From: Desulfosarcina cetonica JCM 12296
GTDB taxonomy: Bacteria; Desulfobacterota; Desulfobacteria; Desulfobacterales; Desulfosarcinaceae
Direction of reading: 5' to 3'
Length of the DNA: 64,000 bases
Assembly (NCBI RefSeq): GCF_001311845.1
Contig: NZ_BBCC01000002.1
Coordinates: forward strand, 41,904 to 105,903
Numbering within the stretch: position 1 is the stretch's first letter; every line of letters begins with the position of its first letter. Position numbers and translations under genes: made by a program. A model generated the notes under the pieces. It was not told where the DNA came from and did not search any database. It saw only the letters and a program-made list of their open reading frames with translations. Positions 49,501 through 59,510 of the stretch are shown piece by piece.

Positions 49501-49680
49501 ATCGAATTCCAGGACACCCCCAAGGGCCGCAAGGCCAGGGTCATTCCGGTCCTCTGCAAGGGTGACGGACTGTGCAATGCCAAGTGCCCGACCGAGGCCA
49601 TTCAACTTCGGCATTACACGGACGAAGAGATCTTGTTCCAGCTGGATGCGGCGTTTCCGGAACTTGAGCAGGCCGGCTGA
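46582..49680 (+). CDS. HdrA-like flavoprotein with two FAD modules
   Basis: Cytoplasmic electron-transfer flavoprotein related to HdrA, about 1032 residues, far longer than single HdrA (about 650). The N-terminal module has the FAD loop VVGGGISGIQASLDLATAGY, the Cys-containing CSMCIESPKFLECKRHPNIE and ferredoxin motifs (CTGCTSCTEYCP, CTICQGVC). From about residue 465 a full second HdrA follows: VCHCGANIGRVVNV, ACTPRTHEPVF, IREHCSWVH, VVGGGLSGMTSALSLAKQGF, CVGCRNTERNYCARICCTH, and two C-terminal ferredoxin sets (CISCGACITACS, CKGDGLCNAKCP). With MvhD downstream it probably takes part in flavin-based electron bifurcation or confurcation. GTG at 46582 has AAGGGG; a GTG at 46474 is also possible. 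Confidence 0.83.
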   Translation: MKNLPVAEVCLTHCADNHFGDVMVVGGGISGIQASLDLATAGYRVYLIEKSPTIGGKMAQLDKTFPTNDCSMCIESPKFLECKRHPNIEILTMTKVVQVQGESGDFTVTLTTQPRFIDEDKCTGCTSCTEYCPVEVLDPFNQDISNNKAVHMYFAQAIPLTPYIDENCIFLDGKKCTICQGVCKNDAIDFNQTSKAMQVNVGAIILAPGIEPFDARLHNDYGYGKFANVVTSLDYERLLCATGPYEGEILRASDGKHPHKVAWIHCVGSRRVAPGYNSYCSGVCCTYIQKQVILTKDHDADAECTIFHNDIRSYSKGFERFYQRAEALPGIRFVRSYVSVGREIPETQNVTLRYATTDDGVKEEEFDMVVLAVGLTPPAEFKQMAATFGIDLNHHGFCQTNPANPLETSRPGIFLSGAFQGPMDIPEAVFSASGAGAQCGEILTRRRGKLSTARVYPPERDVSGEEPKIGVFVCHCGANIGRVVNVPSTVEYALSLPGVVHAQEQLFSCATNSAKEITDTIREKGLNRVIVAACTPRTHEPVFRDTLREGGINQYFYDMANIREHCSWVHSKEQEAATEKAKDLIRMSVARSHLLEPLNEFDLPVDKTAVVVGGGLSGMTSALSLAKQGFEVYLIEKEKELGGMARRIHTTLDGMDVQAFLQETIRKVYQHPRVHVAHEATILEVAGYVGNFTTTIKADTGRRTIKHGAAVLATGAAEHKPTEYRYGEDDRVMTQLELEEQIHAEDERLATAERLVMIQCVGCRNTERNYCARICCTHAIKNAISLKTRYPQLDVQILFRDMRTYGFSEDYYREAAEKEVRFVRFEPEQAPQVEAVVAEGREVLRVTVADPILGETLELDADLLALSAAIVPADNIQEIAKQFKVALSPEGFFQEAHVKLRPVDFAAEGVFLCGTAHYPKHINESVTQAYGAAGRAGVLLSQDTVTASGSVCTVDEDRCISCGACITACSYGAIEFQDTPKGRKARVIPVLCKGDGLCNAKCPTEAIQLRHYTDEEILFQLDAAFPELEQAG

Positions 49681-49776
49681 CCGCCGGTCCGCATTCCGGC
49701 CACCCAAGGTTTGAACCATGGCGGCGGGCACCCCCCGACCGCCACCGACTAAGACGAATCAAAGGAGAAAAGCAAA

Positions 49777-50540
49777 ATGGCAGGTGGCACGTTTAAACCC
49801 AGAATCATCGGTTTCTTGTGTAATTGGTGCTGCTACGGCGGGGCGGATCTGTGCGGCGTGTCCCGTTTCCAATACCCCCCCTACCTGCGGGTCATCCGGG
49901 TCATGTGCTCGGGTAGAATCGACCTGAAATTCATCCTGCGGGCATTCTTGAACGGCGCGGATGCCGTCTTTGTGGGCGGCTGTCATCTCAACGACTGCCA
50001 CTATAACCCCGAGGCAACTACGATGCCCTGGTCATGTCCAAAATCGCCAAGAAGCTTTTGGGCCACATCGGCATCAACCCCGACCGTTTCCGGCTGGAAT
50101 GGGTGTCCGCCGGCGAAGGTATCCGCTTCGCCGAGATCATGAATGCCTTCAGCCAGACCACCCGCGAACTGGGACCGCTGGGCAGCAGTGAAGGGATCGA
50201 CAAAGCGCAGTTGACCTTCAATCTCGAAGCGGCCCTCAAACTGGTTCCGTTCATCAAGCTGGTGGAGCGGGAACGTTTGCGGGTGCCGATCCGCACGGAA
50301 GTCGAATACGAAAAATTCTTTGCCAGCGGTGACCTGGACCGACTTTTCGATGAAATCATCCTGGAGAAGTATGCCATCAGCCAGATCGTCGCCCTGCTGC
50401 AGAAAAAGCCGTTATCGACCAGCGAAATCGCCGAGAGCCTCAACCTGAACCCGTCCGAGGTTTCCCGGCACATCAACAACTCTTCCCGCTATGGCTTCGT
50501 CCGTTACGACGTGGAGCAACAGTGCTACGCCCCGGCCTGA
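49777..50540 (+). CDS. mvhD: MvhD-like hydrogenase iron-sulfur subunit with C-terminal helix-turn-helix (frame broken at about 50016)
   Basis: The N-terminal ~140 residues are MvhD, the [2Fe-2S] subunit that links an electron donor to Hdr[54 protein letters not shown]. The frame breaks at CCGAG-GCAAC; one added G gives 254 residues. The C-terminal ~70 residues ([32 protein letters not shown]) form a winged helix-turn-helix-like domain, longer than plain MvhD. It follows the HdrA-like gene by 96 bases with an AAAGGAG site, so the two proteins form a complex. No hydrogenase or formate dehydrogenase gene is adjacent. Confidence 0.83.
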
Positions 50541-50566
50541 TACCATGATCGACGGTTCATGGTGGT

Positions 50567-50608
50567 CGACACGCGTTCCCGCAAAATCCTCCCCGGGAAC
50601 GCGTGTCG
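50567..50608. terminator. Terminator-like stem-loop after mvhD
   Basis: A perfect 15-bp inverted repeat (50567-50581 with 50594-50608) lies between the converging mvhD gene and the minus-strand genes. No T-run follows on either side. Confidence 0.65.
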
Positions 50609-50619
50609 ATGGGGCCCAT

Positions 50620-50760
50620 TCATCCGCCCAGCACACCGATAATCGCACGCATGAATGCCGGTAGATCATCGGGCGTGCGGCTGGTCACCAGGAAGTCGTC
50701 CACCACCACCGCTTGGTCGACCCAATTTCCTCCGGCATTGACCAGGTCATCCTTATGAGG
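50620..50760 (-). pseudogene. C-terminal remnant of a PfpI/DJ-1 family protein
   Basis: Read on the minus strand, this stretch encodes HKDDLVNAGGNWVDQAVVVD, then DFLVTSRTPDDLPAFMRAII and GVLGG, then TGA at 50620-50622. This is the conserved C-terminus of PfpI/YhbO-type proteins. No N-terminal part exists: about 47 codons upstream the frame runs into the end of the neighbouring DUF2156 gene at 50763. The rest of the gene was probably deleted. Confidence 0.7.
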
Positions 50761-50762
50761 TG

Positions 50763-51682
50763 TCAAGCATCTTTAAGGATCAACTTAAGGGCGCGCACCA
50801 TTTTGTGGGGATGGTAGGATTTCTTGGCCTGGGTCAGGCCGGGAATACCCATGTCGCTCTCCTTGTTCAGGTAGGTATACCCGTTGAAGAGCATGCGGGC
50901 GCAGGCATTGTCGAAATACTGGTAAAGCCCCTTGATCTGTCCCAAGGCCTTCTCGTATTGCAAGGTCGCCATATCCGACGTCAGGGGGGCGGAAATGCCA
51001 AAGGCGCTGACCTTGCCGTCGATGCGTAGCAGAATCCCCTTCAAGTCGAAGGCGTCATAGCTGAGCAAGGTATTGATGGCCGCCTGCTTTTCACAGGCGA
51101 GATCCACCTGTTCGTCGGCGTCGCAGTCCCGCTCCCGGCACCATTCTTCCAGGAAAATCAAACAATCGTCGGTATTGTCCGCACCGATCGGATCAATGCG
51201 CACCCGCTCCCGCGCCACATATTCCCGCGTGAACTGCTTGATCAGGTTGCGCTTCTTTGAGTAGCGGTTCCCCTTGAGTTCGGCCAAGTCGTCAACCAAA
51301 TAGACGTAGTCGTCGTAGGCCCCATGGCTCTGGATGGTAAAGTGGCGTTCCACCGCCTCCCGGCCGAAATGCGTCACATAGGCTTCGGGCACGAACCAGA
51401 AATCCGTATACCCGGCCAAACGGGCGGTCGTGACCAATTCGTCCGGTGGCACCATGCGCCGGGGAGTGATCGGCAACAAAAGGTGCCGGTTCTTTTGTGG
51501 GTCGTGAATTCGGCGGCGATAATCAAGGCATCCTCGTATTCGGCGCCCAAAGGCCGGTACTCCTCATTTCTCCAGCTGATGGCCGAAGAGAGCGAGTAGG
51601 CACAGATCTCGTAGCGTTGGTTCTCGAAATAGTGGCGATAGGCAGCGTAATGCGCGGGTGTCAATTCGGAAAAATGTATCAT
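50763..51682 (-). CDS. DUF2156 / LPG-synthase C-terminal domain protein (frame broken at about 51490)
   Basis: A 306-residue GNAT-superfamily double-domain protein of the DUF2156 type, related to the catalytic part of phosphatidylglycerol lysyltransferases. The N-terminal part (SELTPAHYAAYRHYFENQ, YSLSSAISWRNEEYRPLG) continues after restoring one A near 51490 (THKKNRHLLLPITPRRMV). The second half has GNRYSKKRNLIKQFTREY, SAFGISAPLTSDMATLQYEK and the end MGIPGLTQAKKSYHPHKMV, which is characteristic. Its acceptor is unknown. It overlaps the upstream GNAT gene by four bases. Confidence 0.8.
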
Positions 51683-52092
51683 AACGTCTTCAGCATGGGC
51701 ACAGAATCGGCCATGGGTGCAAATCCCAAAGGTCGATAGAATGGATGCGTCTTCCTTTCTGCAATCAGTCCGATCCAGCCGATGCCGTCGGCTTCGAGGC
51801 GGGCCACCAATTGGGCCACCATCCGTGAGCCGATCCCCTGGTGACGAAAGGCCGGGTCCACGGTGACATCCTGGATATAGGCGTCGCTGATACGGTCGCT
51901 GATGGCGCGCCCCATGCCAACGATGGTCCCACCCTGCCGGGCCGCCAGAAAACAATGACTGCCCCGCACGATGCCGGCAACCGTGGACGGATGGTCGGCC
52001 GCGTCCTTCCACCAGCCCGCCAACCGGTAGAGTTCGGTCAGCCGGGCAATCTCGGTCTGGGTCGGGTTTTCAAGAAATGTGTATTCAATCAT
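51679..52092 (-). CDS. GNAT N-acetyltransferase (137 aa)
   Basis: A small single-domain acetyltransferase. The acetyl-CoA motif reads VTVDPAFRHQGIGSRMVAQL (about residues 75-94, R-x-x-G-x-G), followed by the C-terminal FYRPLGFAPM typical of the fold. It overlaps its neighbours on both sides by four bases (ATGA), so the DGC, GNAT and DUF2156 genes are translationally coupled in one operon. The substrate is not predictable. Confidence 0.83.
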   Translation of the reverse strand: MIEYTFLENPTQTEIARLTELYRLAGWWKDAADHPSTVAGIVRGSHCFLAARQGGTIVGMGRAISDRISDAYIQDVTVDPAFRHQGIGSRMVAQLVARLEADGIGWIGLIAERKTHPFYRPLGFAPMADSVPMLKTL

Positions 52093-53006
52093 GATTCGGC
52101 AGGCGTTTCGAATATACAGGAAACCTGGTTGCGGCCGGACTGCTTGGAATGGTACATGGCCTGATCGGCCCGTTGGACAAAGCTGGCGACCGACTCATCG
52201 CGGCAGTACTGGGTCACGCCGATACTGATGGTAATCTGAACACCGGCCGTGCCGGTGTTGGCAAACGACTCGGCCGCCACGGCGGTACGCAGGCGTTCGG
52301 CAACCGTCCGCGCCTCCTCCCCGGGCGTCCCCGGCAAAATGATGGTGAACTCCTCCCCGCCATACCGATAGGCGGTGTCCATTTTACGCAGGCAGGCCCG
52401 GATCACCTGGCCGATGCGCACCAGGATCTTATCTCCCTCCAGATGACCGTATGTATCGTTGTACGCCTTGAAATGGTCGATATCCAGCAACAAGAGGCTC
52501 AGTTTATGGCCGTAACGTTTGAAGCGCTCGATTTCGCCCTTGAGCTGGGAATAGAAATAGCGCGAGTTGTAGAGCTGGGTGAGTCCATCGGTGATGGACA
52601 ACTTTTTCAGCTCGTCGAGCATTTGCAGGCGCTCCTGGTTGAGCATCCGTTCCCGGAGCACCCGTTTGAGCCGCAGGTTGAGTTCCTCCAGGCGCACCGG
52701 CTTGAAAACGAAATCACTGGCGCCCTTGTTAATCGCCTCCTCATAGGAGTAATCCTGGCTGTAGCCGGTCATGACGATGACATCAACATCCCAGGCCGAC
52801 TTGATCCGGTCGGTCAACTCCAGGCCGTTCATACCCGGCAGGGTGATGTCGGTGATGACCACATCCATGGGACAGGCCATGATGGCGGCCAACGCCTCTT
52901 CGGCGCTCGCGGCCAGCGATATCTCGTAGCCGGAAAGCTTGAGATAATCACACATGGCATCACGAATGGCGGGTTCGTCATCGACGACAAGGATGTGTGG
53001 GAGCAT
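52089..53006 (-). CDS. Response regulator with GGDEF diguanylate cyclase domain
   Basis: A 305-residue PleD-type protein that makes cyclic di-GMP under control of phosphorylation. The receiver domain (HILVVDDEPAIRDAMCDYLK; acceptor D in VVITDITLPGMNG near residue 53; conserved FKPVRLEEL) is joined by a coiled segment to a GGDEF domain that begins at SITDGLTQLYNSRYF. The active-site loop is GGEEF (RYGGEEFTIILPG), and LLLDIDHFKAYNDTYGH is intact, so it should be active. It is the first gene of a three-gene minus-strand operon. Confidence 0.92.
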   Translation of the reverse strand: MLPHILVVDDEPAIRDAMCDYLKLSGYEISLAASAEEALAAIMACPMDVVITDITLPGMNGLELTDRIKSAWDVDVIVMTGYSQDYSYEEAINKGASDFVFKPVRLEELNLRLKRVLRERMLNQERLQMLDELKKLSITDGLTQLYNSRYFYSQLKGEIERFKRYGHKLSLLLLDIDHFKAYNDTYGHLEGDKILVRIGQVIRACLRKMDTAYRYGGEEFTIILPGTPGEEARTVAERLRTAVAAESFANTGTAGVQITISIGVTQYCRDESVASFVQRADQAMYHSKQSGRNQVSCIFETPAES

Positions 53007-53164
53007 AGGCTTTTAAATTATCCGGCCGATCGCGCTTACCGGTTGACAGGTCTAAAAACGATCTGATATTAATATAAATTTTTAGCAAATGAAGTGATTA
53101 TAACCACGCTGAAAAGCAGTGTCAACCGAATGATGGGAGCCTTTTTGGCGCGACATCGAATAAA

Positions 53165-54960
<1,796 letters not shown>

Positions 54961-55020
54961 GGCCACGGCATACCGGCTGAAATGCGCCACCATCAGTCAT
55001 TTTGCATCGACGGAGGAACC

Positions 55021-56307
55021 ATGGGTAGAACCATTGCACAAAAAATCTTCGATGACCATCGTGTCGGCACGCCGGATGCGGACATGCACGTGATCCGCCT
55101 GGACGCGGTCTTCTGCCACGAAATCACCACCCCACCGGCCATCCTGGATCTGGAACGGCGCGACAAGGACCGCGTCTTCGATCCCGACCGAATCAAGGTG
55201 GTCATCGACCATGTCTCGCCGGCCAAGGACTCCAAGACCGCCTTGCAGGGCAAGATTCTGCGGGCCTGGGCCCACCGCCACGCCATCAAGGATTTCTTCG
55301 ACATTGGCGCCAACGGTGTCTGCCACGCCATCTTTCCCGAAAAAGGCTTCGTGCGCCCGGGATACACGGTGATCATGGGCGATTCCCACACCTGCACCCA
55401 CGGCGCCTTTGGCGCCTTTGCCGCCGGCGTGGGCACCACCGACCTGGAAGTGGGCATCCTCAAGGGGGTCTGCGCCTTCAAATCCCCCGAGACCATGCGC
55501 ATCAACATCACCGGCCACCTGCCCGAGGGCGTCTATGCCAAGGACGTGATTCTCTCGGTAATCGGCCGCATCGGGGTGAACGGCGCCACCAACAAGGTGA
55601 TCGAATTCGCCGGCCCGGTGGTGGCGGCCATGGACATGGAATCGCGCATGACCCTTTGCAACATGGCCATCGAAGCCGGCGGGACCTGCGGCATCTGCGA
55701 ACCGGACCGTACCACGGTGGATTACCTGTGGCCCTTCATCAAGGATCAATACGACACCCCCGAGGCGGCCCTGGCTGATTTCGCACGCTACCTGCCCGAC
55801 GCGGACGCGGTCTACAGCACCACCATCGACCATGACGTTTCCGCCCTTTCGCCCATGGTCACCTTCGGCTACAAGCCGGACAACGTCAAGCCGGTGGCTG
55901 AAATGGCCGGCACACCGGTGGACCAAATCTATATCGGCTCGTGCACCAACGGTCGCATCAGCGACCTGCGCATTGCCGCCAAGGTGTTGAGCGGTCAGCG
56001 CATCAGCGACAACGTGCGCGCCATCGTCTCGCCGGCCACGCCGAAGATCTATGCCCAGGCCCTGGAAGAAGGCTTGATCAAGATCTTCATGGATGCCGGC
56101 TTTTGCGTGACCAACCCCACCTGCGGGGCCTGCCTGGGCATGAGCAACGGCGTGCTGGCCGAGGGTGAAGTCTGCGCGTCGACCACCAACCGCAATTTCA
56201 ACGGCCGCATGGGCAAGGGCGGCATGGTCCACCTGATGAGCCCGGCCACCGCTGCCGCCAGCGCCATCGCCGGCAGCATCGCCAACTCGACGCTGTTCAA
56301 CGGGTAG
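55021..56307 (+). CDS. leuC: 3-isopropylmalate/homoaconitate-type dehydratase large subunit
   Basis: Aconitase-superfamily large subunit, 428 residues, that with LeuD isomerises 2- and 3-isopropylmalate in leucine synthesis. It is of the shorter LeuC2/HACN type shared by bacteria and archaea. The three cluster cysteines are seen in DSHTCTHGAFGAF, GSCTNGRISD and NPTCGACLGMSNG. The start MGRTIAQKIFDDH at 55021 follows GGAGG; the open frame reaches further upstream without a ribosome site. LeuD follows after 14 bases. A homoaconitase-like role cannot be excluded by sequence alone. Confidence 0.9.
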   Translation: MGRTIAQKIFDDHRVGTPDADMHVIRLDAVFCHEITTPPAILDLERRDKDRVFDPDRIKVVIDHVSPAKDSKTALQGKILRAWAHRHAIKDFFDIGANGVCHAIFPEKGFVRPGYTVIMGDSHTCTHGAFGAFAAGVGTTDLEVGILKGVCAFKSPETMRINITGHLPEGVYAKDVILSVIGRIGVNGATNKVIEFAGPVVAAMDMESRMTLCNMAIEAGGTCGICEPDRTTVDYLWPFIKDQYDTPEAALADFARYLPDADAVYSTTIDHDVSALSPMVTFGYKPDNVKPVAEMAGTPVDQIYIGSCTNGRISDLRIAAKVLSGQRISDNVRAIVSPATPKIYAQALEEGLIKIFMDAGFCVTNPTCGACLGMSNGVLAEGEVCASTTNRNFNGRMGKGGMVHLMSPATAAASAIAGSIANSTLFNG

Positions 56308-56321
56308 GAAAGGAGCGATCG

Positions 56322-56846
56322 ATGAAATCATTCAACGGCAAGGTCCTGTTCCTGGACCGCTCGGACATCAATACCGACGAGATCATCCCCGCCAAATATC
56401 TCACCGAGATTTCTCGCGAGGCGTTGGCGCCCAATCTTCTGGAGGATCTCAAAATGGACGGCTTCGATCCGGCAAATGACATCGCCGGAAAGGCCGTCGT
56501 CGTCACGCGGGCCAACTTCGGCTGCGGGTCATCGCGGGAACACGCGCCCTGGGCGCTGGAAGTCAACGGCATCAACCTGGTGGTGGGGGAGAGCTTCGCC
56601 CGTATCTTTCGCCAAAACATGTTCAACTGCGGCATGATGGCCGTGGAGCTGCCCGCCGACACCATCGACGCGCTGTTCGCCACCTTCGCCGGCCGGGAGA
56701 CCACCGCCACGACCGATTTCGAGGGCGGTACGATCACCTTCTCGGCGGGTGACGTCTCCCGGACCGTGCCTTTTAAAATCTCCGGCTTCGATGCCGACCT
56801 GGTCACCGCTGGTGGTTGGGTCGAGTACGCGGACGCCAATTACTGA
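56322..56846 (+). CDS. leuD: 3-isopropylmalate dehydratase small subunit
   Basis: Swivel-domain subunit partnering LeuC, 174 residues. FLDRSDINTDEIIPAKYL near the start and NFGCGSSREHAPWAL near residue 67 carry the conserved substrate-binding residues. AAGGAG precedes the ATG. It belongs to the same operon as leuC, which probably ends at the hairpin at 56862-56891. LeuA and LeuB are not in the window. Confidence 0.9.
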   Translation: MKSFNGKVLFLDRSDINTDEIIPAKYLTEISREALAPNLLEDLKMDGFDPANDIAGKAVVVTRANFGCGSSREHAPWALEVNGINLVVGESFARIFRQNMFNCGMMAVELPADTIDALFATFAGRETTATTDFEGGTITFSAGDVSRTVPFKISGFDADLVTAGGWVEYADANY

Positions 56847-56861
56847 CGGGACTTTTCATAA

Positions 56862-56891
56862 CGGCTTTTCGCCCTTCCGGGCGGGAAGCCG
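56862..56891 (+). terminator. Stem-loop between leuD and SLC13 gene
   Basis: A 13-bp stem with two G-T pairs (56862-56874 with 56879-56891) and a TTCC loop, just after the leuD stop. The lack of a T-run makes it a processing or pause site as likely as a terminator. Confidence 0.5.
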
Positions 56892-56920
56892 TCGCCCCGC
56901 CGCGCCAATGGAGGTTTGCC

Positions 56921-58714
56921 ATGACCATTGCCGCCTACCTGACCCTGGCCCTTTTGATCGTCCTTTTCATTCTGCTGATCAAGACCCGCATTCCGGCACC
57001 CGCTATTTTTCTGGGGGCCCTGGCCGTGGCCATGACCCTCAACCTGGCCCCGCCAGCGCAGTTGCTCAAAGGATTCAGCAATCCCGGCATGCTCACCGTG
57101 GGCGTTCTCTTCATGGTGGCCGCCGGCATGTACGCCACCGGTGCCATCACCATGATCATGGACCGGCTCATGGGCGTTCCCCAGAGCGTTGTCGGCGCCC
57201 AGATACGCATTCTGCCGCCCGTCGCCTTCGGCAGCGCCTTTCTCAACAACACGCCACTCGTGGCCATGATGATTCCGGTGATCCGTGACATCGCCCGCGT
57301 GGCCCGGCTCCCCGCCCAACAGCTGTACCTGCCCTTGAGCTTCGCCTCCATCCTGGGCGGCATGTGCACCGTCATCGGCACCTCCACGAACCTGGTCATC
57401 GCCGGCATGGTGCTTGACACCATGGAACGAAACACCGCCGGCCTGCCGGTCATCCGAGCCATCCGCATGTTCGATCCGGCTTTCATCGGCGTGCCCATCG
57501 CCGTGGTGGCCATCGGCTTGATGATCCTGGTAGGACGCTTTTTCCTGCCAACCCGGACCAACGGGCGAGCGGGAGATGCGACCACACGGCGCTACACGGC
57601 CGAGTTCGAAGTACGGGAAGGCTCGCGAATCGTCGGCCGCACCCTCGACGAAACCGGTATCGCGGCCGATGATGGGGTTCAGGTGCTGTATATCCGCCGG
57701 GGGGCGGGAATTCTCACCACCGATCTGATCCACGAGAAATTGGCCGCCGGCGACCTGATCGCCTTTTCCACCGAGACAGAAGCCATGGTGGCCCTCTGGC
57801 GCACCAATGCCCTGGTCCCCCACCTGACCCTCAACCCCATGCAGACCGAGCGTCACACCCACCATCTGGTCAAGGCCGTGGTCTCCCGCCAAAGCAAAAC
57901 CGTCGGCCGGAAAATTGCCGACCTGATCCGGGATGAGAACACGTGTCAGTATAAATTTGTTGCGATTTCAAGGGATGGACAGCCCGTGGACAGTCCGTTG
58001 GAGGAGACCACCATCGAAGCCGGCGACAACGCCGTCCTGGAGGTCAACGACAATTTTTTCTACGAGTGTCAGATCGATCAGGATTTTGCCTTGACCAAGG
58101 CCCTCAAAGGCTTCCACCTGCAGCGCACGGACCGGGCGGTAGAAGCCAGCCTGATCACCCTGGCCATGATCACCGTTGTCGCCCTGGGCTGGATGAGCAT
58201 GCTCAACGCCAGCCTGCTGGCCAGCGGGGCCATGCTCCTGACCGGATGCCTTTCGTTATCCACGGCGGCACGCAGCATCGACTGGAGCACCCTGGTGGTC
58301 ATCGCCTGTGCCATCGGCCTTGAATCGGCGGTTACCGAAAGCGGCCTGGCCGAACAGGTGGCGCGCCTCTTGGCCGCCTTGGGCGGCAAAAACCCCCATC
58401 TGGCATTGGCCGTGATCTTTCTGGGCTGCACGCTGATGACCAATGTGATCACCAACAATGCCGCCGCCGCCTTCATGTTTCCCATCGCCCTGTCCACCGC
58501 CGGCTACCTGGGCGTCAGCTTCATGCCCTTCGCCATCACCTTGATGATCGCCGCTTCGTGCGCCTTCATCACCCCGACCGGGTATCAGACCAACCTCATG
58601 GTGTGGGGTGTTGGTGAATACCGATTCATGGACTATGTGAAAATCGGGTCGGTCATGACCCTTGTCGTCGCGGTGATGACGATTTTTCTGGCACCCGTCA
58701 TCTATGGATTTTAG
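56921..58714 (+). CDS. SLC13-family anion permease with two RCK_C domains
   Basis: A 597-residue inner-membrane symporter of the DASS/SLC13 type for sulfate or dicarboxylates. An N-terminal bundle of about five helices has the conserved AFLNNTPLVAMMIPV and STNLVIAGM segments. A cytoplasmic insert of two RCK_C/TrkA-C domains follows at about residues 225-380 (FEVREGSRIVGRTLDE and VSRQSKTVGRKIADLI). A second helix bundle ends with NVITNNAAAAFMFPIAL and ITPTGYQTNLMVWGVGEY. The start MTIAAYL at 56921 has GGAGG. This layout is common for sulfate uptake systems; the ligand is not certain. Confidence 0.87.
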   Translation: MTIAAYLTLALLIVLFILLIKTRIPAPAIFLGALAVAMTLNLAPPAQLLKGFSNPGMLTVGVLFMVAAGMYATGAITMIMDRLMGVPQSVVGAQIRILPPVAFGSAFLNNTPLVAMMIPVIRDIARVARLPAQQLYLPLSFASILGGMCTVIGTSTNLVIAGMVLDTMERNTAGLPVIRAIRMFDPAFIGVPIAVVAIGLMILVGRFFLPTRTNGRAGDATTRRYTAEFEVREGSRIVGRTLDETGIAADDGVQVLYIRRGAGILTTDLIHEKLAAGDLIAFSTETEAMVALWRTNALVPHLTLNPMQTERHTHHLVKAVVSRQSKTVGRKIADLIRDENTCQYKFVAISRDGQPVDSPLEETTIEAGDNAVLEVNDNFFYECQIDQDFALTKALKGFHLQRTDRAVEASLITLAMITVVALGWMSMLNASLLASGAMLLTGCLSLSTAARSIDWSTLVVIACAIGLESAVTESGLAEQVARLLAALGGKNPHLALAVIFLGCTLMTNVITNNAAAAFMFPIALSTAGYLGVSFMPFAITLMIAASCAFITPTGYQTNLMVWGVGEYRFMDYVKIGSVMTLVVAVMTIFLAPVIYGF

Positions 58715-58898
58715 CGCCGCCGTGCAGACATTGCGGCCCGCTGAAAGACACCATGACGCTTCTGATCGGACAGGACGGCGACGACCGTTGCCATCCTGGA
58801 AATATTCATCAAGCGGCAAAAAAGCCCTTGACTAAATTATGATAAAGAGTTTATATGCGGTCTTTCTTGAAACGGCCATGTGCCCTTTCGGGAATCCC

Positions 58899-58971
58899 GC
58901 CGAGGTAGCTCAGTCGGTAGAGCAGGGGACTGAAAATCCCCGTGTCGGCAGTTCGATTCTGTCCCTCGGCA
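58899..58971 (+). tRNA. tRNA-Phe (GAA)
   Basis: 73 bases fold as a full cloverleaf: acceptor GCCGAGG/CCTCGGC, D arm GCTC/GAGC, anticodon arm GGGGA/TCCCC with loop CTGAAAA (anticodon GAA), five-base variable loop, T arm GGCAG/CTGTC with TTCGATT, and discriminator A. CCA is not encoded. It marks the edge of the defence-type region to the right. Confidence 0.95.
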
Positions 58972-58982
58972 CTTAAGAAATC

Positions 58983-59015
58983 AAGGGTTTACGGAAATTC
59001 CGTAAACCCTTTTTT
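58983..59015 (+). terminator. Rho-independent terminator of tRNA-Phe
   Basis: AAGGGTTTACGG (58983-58994) pairs with CCGTAAACCCTT (59000-59011), and TTTTTT runs to 59015. It lies 11 bases after the tRNA. Confidence 0.88.
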
Positions 59016-59016
59016 C

Positions 59017-59051
59017 GTACAAGGGAAAATTTGTACAAGGATAGTACAAGG
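59017..59051 (+). repeat. Three GTACAAGG direct repeats beside tRNA-Phe
   Basis: GTACAAGG occurs at 59017-59024, 59033-59040 and 59044-59051. Short direct repeats next to a tRNA gene are typical of integrase arm-binding or attachment regions, but no integrase gene is visible. Confidence 0.55.
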
Positions 59052-59510
59052 ATCGGGAGCAACGGACCTAAAAGAAGTATCAAAAACAAAAATCCCCTCT
59101 ACCCCATTCTCAAATCTGGGTATGGTTGCAACCGGGGATTAGACATCTGTCCTATCAATGCAATTCGCTCTCGTTTATCTTGGATCCACCAAGGCCAAAA
59201 GTCGAAAAATCATCAAATCGGTCCTACGCCGAGGTCCCCCCGCCGCCTCTTGTTTCTATTCGGCAACCAACGGTCCCCTACCCCTGCCATGCGGAATAAA
59301 CGTCCAAGCTATCCCAGGCGACACCTCAACAATCTGATGGATGCCTCTTTAACTTGATCTCCTCTCGTAAGCATAGAGACAAACAATAATTGACTCCACA
59401 GACCTCTTGGACTAATTGTCATTTTGTCCATTCGCTCATTTTCCTGTTTCGCTTGAATCAAAATCTCGGCCCGAATCAGAGGACTTCCAAAAAAGGTTGC
59501 AGGTAGACGC
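59052..59510. other. Noncoding stretch between tRNA-Phe and helicase
   Basis: About 460 bases, less GC-rich than the region to the left. I see no gene or RNA. It should contain the promoter of the helicase-methyltransferase operon. Confidence 0.5.
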
